A stretch of DNA of 7,497 nt, taken from Deinococcus sp. GTDB taxonomy: Bacteria; Deinococcota; Deinococci; Deinococcales; Deinococcaceae. Under the pieces are notes generated by a model. It was given only the letters and a program-made list of their open reading frames with translations, was not told the DNA's origin and searched no databases. Where the stretch lies: the NCBI GenBank assembly GCA_028287665.1, contig JAQBPF010000312.1:1-7497 (forward strand), in the 5' to 3' direction. Numbering within the stretch: the first letter of the stretch is position 1; each line of letters starts with the position of its first letter. Both the position numbers and the translations under genes were made by a program. Below are positions 1-6,735 of this stretch, one piece after another.

Positions 1-676
1 CGTGCCAGCGCCCATGATCACCAATCGCCACCACGGCGAACACGCCCATCGGCAGCGCCTTGCCGTCTGGAACGCTGATATTGGCGGTGGGCCAGCCGAT
101 GGTGCGGCCCAACTGATCGCCGTGAACCACCACGCCCTGTGCGTCGTAATGGCGGCCCAGCAGGCGGCGTGCGCCGTCTACATCGCCTGTTTTCAGGTAT
201 TCCCGGATGCGCGTACTTTTGATGTCCTCGCCGCCCAGTCCGTGAATCGGCACGACCACCACTTCCGGCGCAACTTCGGCCAGGTCTGCCGCGCTGCCTG
301 CCCGCCCGCGCCCGAAATGAAAGTCTTCGCCCACGACCACCGTGCGGGGCCGCAGCAACCGCAGATCATCCAGAAACGCCTCTTTGGGACGGGCGGCAAA
401 TTCGGCGGTAAAGGGTACGGCCACCGTTTCATCCACGCCGTAGCGGGCCAGCAGTTCCAGCTTTTCGGGCAGGGTCGACAGGAATTCCACGCCCTGAGTC
501 AGCACGCGGGTCGGTGGGTCGAAGGTGTAGACCACGCTCGGCACGCGGTGTTCCCGCGCTTTGGCCTTCAGTTGGGCAATCAGGGCCTGGTGCCCCAGAT
601 GAATGCCGTCGAAGCTACCGATGGCGACCACCGTTTCGGTATCGGGGCGCTGACCAGGCGAGATAAAGGTCTTCAT
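1..676 (-). CDS. ribF: RibF, bifunctional riboflavin kinase/FMN adenylyltransferase, 3' end outside window
   Basis: Makes FMN from riboflavin and then FAD from FMN in the cytoplasm. About 225 N-terminal codons are present, open to the left edge; the family is usually near 300 residues, so the end of the kinase domain is missing. Seen in the translation: an N-terminal nucleotidyltransferase stretch beginning MKTFISPG, with IGSFDGIHLGHQAL around residues 19-32, holding the GxFDGxHxGH nucleotide-binding motif of the FAD synthetase domain. Further on are YTFDPPTRVL and, near residue 200, GRTIGWPTANI, the riboflavin kinase signature with its PTAN metal and nucleotide site. The ATG overlaps the TGA of the upstream NUDIX gene as ATGA (676-673), which implies translational coupling. 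No Shine-Dalgarno is visible. The nonsense codon in the NUDIX gene could therefore reduce ribF translation, unless ribF has another entry site. Family assignment is very secure. Confidence 0.95.
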   Translation of the reverse strand, partial: MKTFISPGQRPDTETVVAIGSFDGIHLGHQALIAQLKAKAREHRVPSVVYTFDPPTRVLTQGVEFLSTLPEKLELLARYGVDETVAVPFTAEFAARPKEAFLDDLRLLRPRTVVVGEDFHFGRGRAGSAADLAEVAPEVVVVPIHGLGGEDIKSTRIREYLKTGDVDGARRLLGRHYDAQGVVVHGDQLGRTIGWPTANISVPDGKALPMGVFAVVAIGDHGRWH

Positions 677-1194
677 TGGGCAGTACCCGCCGCCAGCATT
701 TGCACACCGAACAGGGCCGCCGTGATCGTGGCTGCGCTGCCCACCAGCGTGCCGTCGCGCAGGCCGTCCAGCACAGCCTGTGGAGGCATCCACAGCACCT
801 CTATCTCCTCGTCGTCGTCCATCGGCAGGCGGGAGTCGCGCAGGTTGCGGGCGGCGAACACGTACAGCAGTTAGTCGCAGAAGCCGGGGCTGGAATAAAA
901 GCGGGTCAGCAGCGTCATATCGGCATCCAGGCCCGCTTCTTCCTGCAACTCGCGGCGGGCGGCCTGCTCCGGCGTTTCGCCCTCATCGATCAGGCCCGCC
1001 GGGGCTTCCACCGTATGCGCGTTCACGGCCCGCCGAAGCTGGCGCACCAGCAGCATCTCGCCCGCGTCGTTGAGGGCCAGAATAGATACCGCAGCGGCGT
1101 GCCGGATCACTTCCCATTTGCCTTCTTGCAGTTCCAGGCGCAAAATCCGCCCGTCATAGATGACCTTGGTGCCGCCTTCCTGCGAATCGCTCAT
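673..1194 (-). pseudogene. NUDIX hydrolase (ADP-ribose pyrophosphatase-like) interrupted by an in-frame TAA
   Basis: The full frame would be 173 residues starting at MSDSQEGG. A complete Nudix box GX5EX7REUXEEXGU is present: G67, E73, R81, E82, E85, E86, G88. Next comes the SPGF motif (102-105) typical of ADP-ribose pyrophosphatase-like members, which hydrolyse nucleoside diphosphate derivatives. Codon 108 (873-871) is TAA, and the same frame continues at once with LLYVFAARNL to a normal TGA at 675-673. Relatives read PGFxDE here, so a GAA (Glu) to TAA change, one substitution, explains the stop. Without readthrough the product is 107 residues and lacks the C-terminal strands and the loop after SPG that completes the active site. 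A GTG at 861-859 just after the stop might allow reinitiation. The gene lies first in a two-gene unit with ribF (ATGA overlap) and is divergent from dgt. A sequencing or assembly error is the main alternative to real inactivation. Confidence 0.85.
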
Positions 1195-1200
1195 GACCGC

Positions 1201-1206
1201 ATTCTG
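1201..1206 (-). promoter_or_regulatory. -10-like box of the NUDIX-ribF unit, apparently leaderless
   Basis: On the minus strand CAGAAT (4 of 6 to TATAAT) is followed by exactly 6 nt and then the NUDIX ATG (1194). No Shine-Dalgarno fits in that space, so transcription would begin at or next to the start codon. No good -35 is visible. The box is identical, at identical spacing, to that of the divergent dgt gene. Confidence 0.5.
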
Positions 1207-1281
1207 GCAGAGCGGCAGACCGGGGAGGCAGGCAGGGTTACGGTTTCCTGGCGTATTGGCCCTGGCAGCCGCTCTATCTGC

Positions 1282-1287
1282 CAGAAT
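1282..1287 (+). promoter_or_regulatory. -10-like box of dgt, apparently leaderless
   Basis: CAGAAT is followed by CGCCGC and the dgt ATG at 1294, a 6-nt gap. No Shine-Dalgarno lies between them, and no convincing -35 is seen 16-18 nt upstream. The arrangement matches the leaderless promoters common in Deinococcus. Confidence 0.5.
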
Positions 1288-1293
1288 CGCCGC

Positions 1294-2415
<1,122 letters not shown>

Positions 2416-2435
2416 GTGCGGGGCCGCCTGGCCCG

Positions 2436-2464
2436 TTGACACCCTGCCCCGCCCCTGATACATT
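2436..2464 (+). promoter_or_regulatory. Sigma70-type promoter of tRNA-Ile
   Basis: A perfect -35 TTGACA (2436-2441) and a -10 TACATT (2459-2464) are separated by 17 nt. Start of transcription is expected near 2471, giving a leader of about 78 nt before the tRNA, to be removed by RNase P. The leader contains a short inverted repeat AGAAT-GCTG-ATTCT. This is the strongest promoter in the window by consensus. Confidence 0.8.
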
Positions 2465-2548
2465 GATCCCCGCCCGCCAGAACGGGGGCGCAGCGTGAGA
2501 ATGCTGATTCTGTGTTGGTCAACCATGTTGGCTCAGTACAGTCGGTGC

Positions 2549-2625
<77 letters not shown>

Positions 2626-2636
2626 AGAGAAAGATT

Positions 2637-2659
2637 CCCCGTCATAGGCGGGGTTTTTT
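2637..2659 (+). terminator. Rho-independent terminator of tRNA-Ile
   Basis: A hairpin CCCCG-TCATAGG-CGGGG (2637-2653) is followed directly by six T (2654-2659), 11 nt after the CCA end of the tRNA. Confidence 0.85.
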
Positions 2660-2766
2660 GTTGTTTGTACTGTGAGGCTTCGGGCAGGCTTTCGGCTGGA
2701 TAGTGGCGAAAGCGTAGGGTCATCAGCCCGGCAGCTTACCTCCAGCGCATATCTTCACCCAACAGC

Positions 2767-2800
2767 ACAGCGCCGGAGTTTCTGCCCACTCCGGCGCTGT
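2767..2800. terminator. Perfect 13-bp hairpin beyond lipA, probable terminator
   Basis: ACAGCGCCGGAGT (2767-2779) and its exact complement (2788-2800) enclose an 8-nt loop. It lies 24 nt past the lipA stop on the minus strand. No T run follows on the minus strand, so it would be an atypical lipA terminator. On the plus strand a T-rich stretch follows (2801-2819), which would suit residual tRNA-Ile transcripts. A processing or RNA 3'-end stabilising hairpin is also possible. The 107 bp between the tRNA terminator and this hairpin show nothing recognisable. Confidence 0.55.
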
Positions 2801-2824
2801 ATTCTAGCTTTGTATTTTTGGGTC

Positions 2825-3826
2825 TCAGATCAGGCTCAGTTGCTCTCCGCCTTCCAGGTGGGCCAGATGGTCAGGCAGGTTGCCGGGTTTATCCATCACG
2901 ATCTGCTCGGCCTTGTAGCTGCTGCGCACCAGCGGCCCCGACACAATTTCCAGGAAGCCCAGCTTCATGCCTTCCTCGCGGATGTTGTCGAATTCGGCGG
3001 GCGACACGTAGCGCACGACAGGAAGGTGGTGCATGGTAGGGCGCAAATACTGCCCGAAGGTCAGCACATCTACCCCGGCGGCGCGGCAGTCGCGCATGGC
3101 CTCGCTGATTTCCTCGCGGGTTTCGCCCAGCCCCAGCATGATGCTGGTTTTGGTGATCACGTCGGGGCGGGCCTGCTTGGCGTGGGCCAGCACCGCCAGC
3201 GTCTGGTCATAACTGGCCCGAATATCGCGCACAGGGTGGGTCAGGCGGCGTACCGTTTCGATGTTCTGGGCGTAGGTATCCACGCCGCTGTCCAGCACCA
3301 GATCCACGCAGTGGGTGTTGCCGCCAAAGTCGGGCGTCAGGGCTTCTACACGGGTTTCCGGGTTCACGCGCTTGATGGCCTGCACGGTCTTGGCAAAATG
3401 GTACGCGCCGCCGTCGGGCAAATCGTCGCGGTCAACGCTGGTCAGCACCACGTATTTCAGGCCCATCAGGCGCACGCTGTCGGCCACTCCGGCGGGTTCG
3501 TCCAAGTCCAGTTTGCCCATCGGATTGCCCGTGTCTACGGCACAAAAGCGGCAGGCGCGGGTACAAATATGGCCCATCAGCATAAAGGTGGCCGTGCCCC
3601 GGCTCCAGCATTCGCCGATGTTGGGGCACATCGCTTCCTCGCAGACCGTGTGCAGGCGGTGTTCCTTCACGATTTTCCGCACTTTCCCGAACACTTGCCC
3701 GGTGGGAATGGTCACCTTCAGCCAGTCGGGTTTCTTGTCGCGCACCGGCACGCTGTCCTTGCGGTAGATGCCGTTTTTGATGAATTTGGGTTCGGGGCTG
3801 CTGGGGGTGGTGGGGTCTTGGGTCAT
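2825..3826 (-). CDS. lipA: Lipoyl synthase LipA (radical SAM)
   Basis: Inserts two sulfur atoms into protein-bound octanoyl chains to form lipoyl groups on 2-oxoacid dehydrogenase and glycine cleavage proteins. 333 residues, normal for the family. The auxiliary cluster motif is CX4CX5C (Cys62, Cys67, Cys73 in [12 protein letters not shown]), and the radical-SAM motif is CX3CX2C (Cys88, Cys92, Cys95 in CTRACRFC). Near the C terminus RSSYKAE (301-307) supplies the Ser ligand of the auxiliary cluster. All key residues are intact. The ATG overlaps the lipB TGA by 4 nt (ATGA at 3826-3823), and an AGGGAG Shine-Dalgarno lies inside the end of lipB, so the two are coupled and lipA is read from the lipB promoter. 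The first ~15 residues are Pro-, Thr- and Ser-rich and variable in such proteins; the start is supported by the SD spacing. Confidence 0.98.
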   Translation of the reverse strand: MTQDPTTPSSPEPKFIKNGIYRKDSVPVRDKKPDWLKVTIPTGQVFGKVRKIVKEHRLHTVCEEAMCPNIGECWSRGTATFMLMGHICTRACRFCAVDTGNPMGKLDLDEPAGVADSVRLMGLKYVVLTSVDRDDLPDGGAYHFAKTVQAIKRVNPETRVEALTPDFGGNTHCVDLVLDSGVDTYAQNIETVRRLTHPVRDIRASYDQTLAVLAHAKQARPDVITKTSIMLGLGETREEISEAMRDCRAAGVDVLTFGQYLRPTMHHLPVVRYVSPAEFDNIREEGMKLGFLEIVSGPLVRSSYKAEQIVMDKPGNLPDHLAHLEGGEQLSLI

Positions 3827-4602
3827 GCGTTGGCTCCCTGTAGGGGTTGGTTGAGAGTTGGAGAAGGAGTCGGGATGTCTTGCAGCGTCCAGTCGTAGGT
3901 GGCAAAAGTGGCCTGGAAGGCGGCGATCAGGGCCGCTTTGGCCTCGGTGACGCTGGCGGTGCGCGTCATCCCGCGCAACTCGTATTCGCGCTGCACGCTG
4001 GTCATGTGTGTGCCGCTCAGGCCACAGGGCACGATCAGGTCAAAGTGGTGCAGGTTGGTGGTCACGTTCAGACCCAGCCCATGCAGCGCCACGTTTTTTT
4101 GCACCGCCACGCCAAACGAACATATTTTTTGCTCGTAGGTCAGGCCGTTCACGTCCCGTGGATTCACGTACACGCCCGCGTAACCGGGATTGGGGCGGGC
4201 ATCGGGCAGACCCAGCGCGGTCAGGGCGTGCAGGGTGGCGGCTTCCAGCAGACGTAAAAAGTCTGCGACCCGCCGCCCCACCGGAAAAATCGCGTAGGCC
4301 ACCAGTTGACCGGGGCCGTGGTAGGTCACGTCGCCGCCGCGCTCCACTTCCAGCACTTCTATGCCCTGCGCGGCCAGATACTCCCGCGTGACCACGATAT
4401 TGCTGCCTTCCCGCGCTTTGCGGCCCAGCGTCAGTACGGGCGGATGCTCCAGCAGCAGCAGGGCCGGACGCCCGCCCGCCGCCACCCGCGCATGGTGCTG
4501 TTTTTGCAGGTCCCACGCTTCCCGGTAAGGCACCACGCCCAGGTCAAGCACGTCAAACGCACCCGCTCCAGCAGCTTCAACTTCACCCGGTAAGGCTTTC
4601 AC
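3823..4602 (-). CDS. lipB: Octanoyltransferase LipB
   Basis: Transfers octanoyl from octanoyl-ACP to lipoyl domain lysines, the step before LipA. 259 residues from a GTG start. The substrate-pocket motif [16 protein letters not shown] (88-103) is present. The catalytic pair is Lys159 in KICSFGV and Cys193 in [12 protein letters not shown], with HGLGLNV (174-180) between them. Residues 147-158 ([12 protein letters not shown]) look like a small insertion just before the Lys motif. The frame is open to 4833, but GTG at 4602 is preferred: a TACAAT box sits 7 nt before it and the upstream translation is low-complexity and unlike the family. About 12 N-terminal residues precede the conserved part. 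Overlaps lipA by 4 nt. The upstream 154 bp (4603-4756) hold its promoter and nothing else recognisable. Confidence 0.95.
   Translation of the reverse strand: MKALPGEVEAAGAGAFDVLDLGVVPYREAWDLQKQHHARVAAGGRPALLLLEHPPVLTLGRKAREGSNIVVTREYLAAQGIEVLEVERGGDVTYHGPGQLVAYAIFPVGRRVADFLRLLEAATLHALTALGLPDARPNPGYAGVYVNPRDVNGLTYEQKICSFGVAVQKNVALHGLGLNVTTNLHHFDLIVPCGLSGTHMTSVQREYELRGMTRTASVTEAKAALIAAFQATFATYDWTLQDIPTPSPTLNQPLQGANA
3834..3839 (-). promoter_or_regulatory. Ribosome binding site of lipA
   Basis: AGGGAG on the minus strand lies 7 nt before the lipA ATG, within the last codons of lipB. It fixes the lipA start and contrasts with the first genes of the units here, which have no such site. Confidence 0.7.
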
Positions 4603-4609
4603 ATCCGGA

Positions 4610-4637
4610 ATTGTACGCCCGCACCGCCACTCTCCAA
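4610..4637 (-). promoter_or_regulatory. lipBA promoter, apparently leaderless
   Basis: On the minus strand TACAAT (4615-4610; 5 of 6 to TATAAT) is preceded after 16 nt by a weak -35 TTGGAG (4637-4632) and followed after 7 nt by the lipB GTG. The short distance leaves no room for a Shine-Dalgarno, so the mRNA probably begins at the GTG. Confidence 0.65.
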
Positions 4638-4756
4638 GGTGTGAAGGGGCTGTATTTGGCGGCCTATTGACCAGTTCAGATGGTGAAACAGAGCGTGTGT
4701 GATGGTAGGCACACCGAAAAAGTGGTTCTCCAGACGTCCAGCTCCGCCGGACAGCT

Positions 4757-5248
4757 CTATTGCTGCTGTGGGCCGACCGACCACGCCACCTGATCTTCGG
4801 TGCGGTCCTGCTCCAGCGCAATGCCGAATGCACTCACTTTCCCAGCCTTATCGAAGCCGATGGTCAGGGCCCACACCAGCTTGGGAGCCTTCTGAAACGC
4901 GGCGCTGCGGATGTAGTAGGTCACGCCTGCCCGCGTCAGGGTTCGCTCGCGCACCAGTTCCTGCTCTGCGCCGTAGTCGCGCACGCCCGCTTCGCGGAAC
5001 TGCCGGAAGCCTGCCAGCGTGCCCCATTGCCCACGCACATCGGCGCTAAAGGCGTTCCAGAGGTTTTCCAGCTTCACCGCGTAGAATTCTTTCATCAGCG
5101 TGCGTCCGCGTGTCAGAGCGGCTTTTTCGGCAGCCGTAGACGTGGTGGCAGCGGGCGGCGCGGGGGGCGTTTTCTGGGCCTCGGCGGGCGCGGCAGCCGT
5201 CAGGACCAGCAGAAAGGCTCCAGCAGCCAGCGGACGAATGGGATTCAT
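4757..5248 (-). CDS. Small exported protein, DUF3887-like
   Basis: 163 residues of unknown function. Residues 1-24 form a typical Sec signal peptide: MNPIR, a hydrophobic core LAAGAFLLVLTAAA, and an AEA cleavage site before Gln25. A Pro/Ala/Thr-rich linker (26-40) leads to a compact domain with LWNAF, GQWGTLAGFRQF, ELVRERTL, VTYYIRSAAF and FGIALEQ. This pattern, with a helix and then paired strands, recalls DUF3887 domains of secreted proteins; the family call is from memory of the pattern. It would act outside the cytoplasmic membrane. The frame is open to a TTG at 5323 with other starts at 5281 and 5248. ATG 5248 gives the cleanest signal peptide and has a TACGCT box 5 nt upstream inside a palindrome. 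It follows the HAD gene by 78 nt on the same strand and may also be read from upstream. Confidence 0.75.
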   Translation of the reverse strand: MNPIRPLAAGAFLLVLTAAAPAEAQKTPPAPPAATTSTAAEKAALTRGRTLMKEFYAVKLENLWNAFSADVRGQWGTLAGFRQFREAGVRDYGAEQELVRERTLTRAGVTYYIRSAAFQKAPKLVWALTIGFDKAGKVSAFGIALEQDRTEDQVAWSVGPQQQ

Positions 5249-5251
5249 GGC

Positions 5252-5267
5252 CCAGCGTAAGCGCTGG
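5252..5267. promoter_or_regulatory. Palindrome with TANNNT box at the start of the exported-protein gene
   Basis: CCAGCG-TAAG-CGCTGG is a perfect inverted repeat ending 3 nt from the ATG at 5248. On the minus strand it includes TACGCT, a TANNNT match 5 nt before that ATG. It could be a leaderless -10 with an operator, or an RNA hairpin over the start if the gene is read from the HAD promoter. Chance is a real possibility in DNA this GC-rich. Confidence 0.35.
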
Positions 5268-5326
5268 CGGGCAGCGGTCATGTCAGCGGGATGACGATTT
5301 GCGGTGAGCAGGGCCAGTCTCAAGAA

Positions 5327-6151
5327 TCAGTTCAGGCCCAGCAACCGCTCGATCACCACGGCCACGCCGTCCTGATCGTTGCTGAGCGTGACTTCAGAGG
5401 CGGCAGCCAACGCTTCGGGTTCGGCATTGGCGACGGCCACGCCCCGGCCCGCCCAGGCCAGCAGTTCGGCGTCGTTGGGGGCGTCTCCGAAGGCCAAAAC
5501 TTCAGCGGCCTCTATTCCCAGATGTGTACACAGATGGGCCAGCCCCCACGCCTTACTGACGCCCTCGGCCAGCACCTCCAAGAAGGGTGCGCCGGAATGG
5601 GTCACCGCGAACCCCGGCACCCCCAACGCCTGCACCTCGGCCAGCAGTTGGCGCGGCGTGAGGTGGGCGTGGCGCACGATCAACTTCAGGCTGGGGGCGT
5701 TCAGCACGGCCTTCAACTCATGGCTCCCCATCTCGGCAGGATCGCGCTTGTGATCCTCGAAGGTCGCCAGAGCCGCGTATCCGTGCTGCGCCACAAACCG
5801 TTCGCCGCCGTCGCGCACGCTGGCAAAGCGCACGTCTGGCACACGCCCCGACAACAGGTTGGCCAACTGGGTCTGGGCCTCTATGTCCACATGGGCCGCG
5901 AACAGCGTCTCACCCGTGCCCAGATGAATGCCGTGTGCGCCGTTGCCACACAGCGCCCAGCCGTCAAATCCGGCCATCTCCGCAATTCGCCGCACCCCAC
6001 GCGGTTGGCGGGCCGTGACGGGCACGATCTGAATGCCCGCTGCCCGCGCTGCGTCCAGGGCGGCCCGTGTGCGGGGGCTGACCGTCTGATCCGAGCGCAG
6101 CAGAGTGCCGTCCAGATCGGTGGCGATCAGGCGAACGGGGCGCGTCAGCAT
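5327..6151 (-). CDS. Cof-type HAD-IIB family phosphatase
   Basis: Cytoplasmic Mg-dependent phosphatase, probably of sugar phosphates or small phosphorylated metabolites; the substrate cannot be read from sequence. 274 residues, normal length. HAD motif I is DLDGTLL with nucleophile Asp12 and acid Asp14. Motif II is Thr46 in VPVTARQ. Motif III is Lys200 in EGVSKAWG. Motif IV is GDAPNDAEL (222-230) with Asp223 and Asp227. The region between motifs II and III (about 80-185) is the C2-type cap domain. The ATG lies 10 nt after the acpS stop, so the pair is co-transcribed. No convincing Shine-Dalgarno is present; an AAGG sits only 1 nt before the ATG. The C terminus GVAVVIERLLGL is typical of Cof proteins. 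Confidence 0.93.
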   Translation of the reverse strand: MLTRPVRLIATDLDGTLLRSDQTVSPRTRAALDAARAAGIQIVPVTARQPRGVRRIAEMAGFDGWALCGNGAHGIHLGTGETLFAAHVDIEAQTQLANLLSGRVPDVRFASVRDGGERFVAQHGYAALATFEDHKRDPAEMGSHELKAVLNAPSLKLIVRHAHLTPRQLLAEVQALGVPGFAVTHSGAPFLEVLAEGVSKAWGLAHLCTHLGIEAAEVLAFGDAPNDAELLAWAGRGVAVANAEPEALAAASEVTLSNDQDGVAVVIERLLGLN

Positions 6152-6161
6152 GCCTTCAGGA

Positions 6162-6545
6162 TCATCTCTGTTCCAGAATGACCACTGCCGCCGCGTGTTC
6201 CCGCGTGTGCGTCAGGCTGAGGTGGGCCACCCAGCCGCGTTCCTGCATCTCGGCGGCGATGTGCGGCGCAAAGCCCAATACCGGCGGGGCAAACGGAAAC
6301 GGGCCGTCTGGCGTGCGCTCGCGCTCCACCCACACGTCGCGCCAACCGTGCGGGCGCGGCCACACCTTTTGAAAGGCTTCCTTGGCCGCAAACCGCGCCG
6401 CAAAACTGGGCACCGGGTCGGCCAATCCCGCGCAGTACGCCAACTCCAGAGGGTGAAACAGTCGCTCGGCCCGCGCTCCTTCCCGCGCAAGTACGCCCCG
6501 GATGCGTTCCACTTCAATCAGGTCGTTTCCTATGGCGAGAATCAT
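6162..6545 (-). CDS. acpS: Holo-[acyl-carrier-protein] synthase AcpS
   Basis: Transfers 4'-phosphopantetheine from CoA to apo-ACP, needed for fatty acid synthesis and, through octanoyl-ACP, for LipB. 127 residues, normal for the family. It opens with [15 protein letters not shown], where Asp8 binds Mg. [11 protein letters not shown] (51-61) holds the second Mg ligand Glu56 and the CoA-contacting Lys. [14 protein letters not shown] near the C terminus matches the conserved S-(L/I)-(T/S)-H segment. The open frame extends upstream to 6704, but that part is the repeat-rich intergenic region. The ATG at 6545 starts exactly at the conserved N terminus and has TACACT 7 nt upstream. First gene of a unit with the HAD phosphatase; divergent from the MntA-HepT-like fusion gene. 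Confidence 0.96.
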   Translation of the reverse strand: MILAIGNDLIEVERIRGVLAREGARAERLFHPLELAYCAGLADPVPSFAARFAAKEAFQKVWPRPHGWRDVWVERERTPDGPFPFAPPVLGFAPHIAAEMQERGWVAHLSLTHTREHAAAVVILEQR

Positions 6546-6552
6546 TGGGGAA

Positions 6553-6558
6553 AGTGTA
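6553..6558 (-). promoter_or_regulatory. -10 box of acpS, apparently leaderless
   Basis: TACACT on the minus strand lies 7 nt before the acpS ATG. No Shine-Dalgarno is present and no clear -35. The same hexamer is used by the divergent gene at 6736. Confidence 0.55.
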
Positions 6559-6567
6559 GGGCGCTGA

Positions 6568-6714
6568 CGCGCCGTGAGTGGTGAGTAGTGAGTGGAAAAG
6601 GCGTGGGGTGTGATGAATTGACTCTTTGGGTGTCCTGCCATAACCGAAAGACCAACGCTCCTGCCCACCCATTCTTTTCCCACTGACCACAACCCACTCA
6701 CCACTTCCGGCGCG
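6568..6714. repeat. Imperfect palindrome of about 147 bp with GTGAGTR heptamers
   Basis: The left end, CGCGCCG then three tandem heptamers GTGAGTG, GTGAGTA, GTGAGTG (6574-6594) and GAAAAG, is mirrored at the right end by CTTTTCC (6674-6680), heptamer-like CACTGAC, CACAACC, CACTCAC (6681-6701), CACTT and CGGCGCG (6708-6714). Inner arms CTTTGGGT (6624-6631) and ACCGAAAG (6643-6650) pair with one mismatch around the same centre. The DNA fills the gap between the two divergent -10 boxes and codes for nothing evident. It may be a MITE-like or small dispersed repeat of the kind known in Deinococcus genomes; copy number cannot be judged from one window. Confidence 0.65.
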
Positions 6715-6723
6715 GAGCGCCTC

Positions 6724-6729
6724 TACACT
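6724..6729 (+). promoter_or_regulatory. -10 box of the MntA-HepT-like fusion gene, apparently leaderless
   Basis: TACACT is followed after 6 nt by the GTG start at 6736. No Shine-Dalgarno fits, so the mRNA probably begins at or beside the GTG. The box lies 10 bp outside the palindromic repeat. Confidence 0.55.
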
Positions 6730-6735
6730 CCAGTC

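Larger units (their letters stand above)
1201..1287. repeat. 11-bp inverted repeat flanking the divergent NUDIX/dgt promoter region
   Basis: ATTCTGGCAGA at 1201-1211 is the exact reverse complement of TCTGCCAGAAT at 1277-1287. Both arms also adjoin the octamer GCCGCTCT read toward the gene (1216-1209 on minus, 1268-1275 on plus), with 4 extra bases between elements on the dgt side. Each arm contains the CAGAAT box of its own gene, so the region is a near mirror image centred at about 1244. It may be two copies of one promoter or operator, letting a single regulator control both genes. That role is inferred. Confidence 0.6.

Noticed and set aside
871..873. Programmed readthrough or selenocysteine at the NUDIX stop
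   Set aside because: The codon is TAA, not the selenocysteine codon TGA, and no recoding structure is apparent; a point mutation or error is simpler.
676..1293. Open frame extending the dGTPase N terminus by about 206 codons
   Set aside because: It is antisense to the NUDIX gene and has no dGTPase-like content; the family N terminus and a -10-like box fit ATG 1294.
2672..3898. 408-codon plus-strand frame opposite lipA
   Set aside because: It is a shadow of lipA, rich in His, Ala, Gln and Gly as expected of an antisense frame in high-GC DNA, with no recognisable motif.
5291..6181. 296-codon plus-strand frame opposite the HAD phosphatase
   Set aside because: Antisense to a gene with all four HAD motifs; low-complexity composition.
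6574..6701. CRISPR array suggested by repeated GTGAGTR units
   Set aside because: The units are 7-bp tandem copies without spacers and are inverted at the other end, unlike a CRISPR repeat-spacer layout.
6546..6704. N-terminal extension of AcpS to 6704
   Set aside because: It would translate the palindromic repeat; the AcpS family begins at MILAIGNDL and the -10 box lies at 6553-6558.
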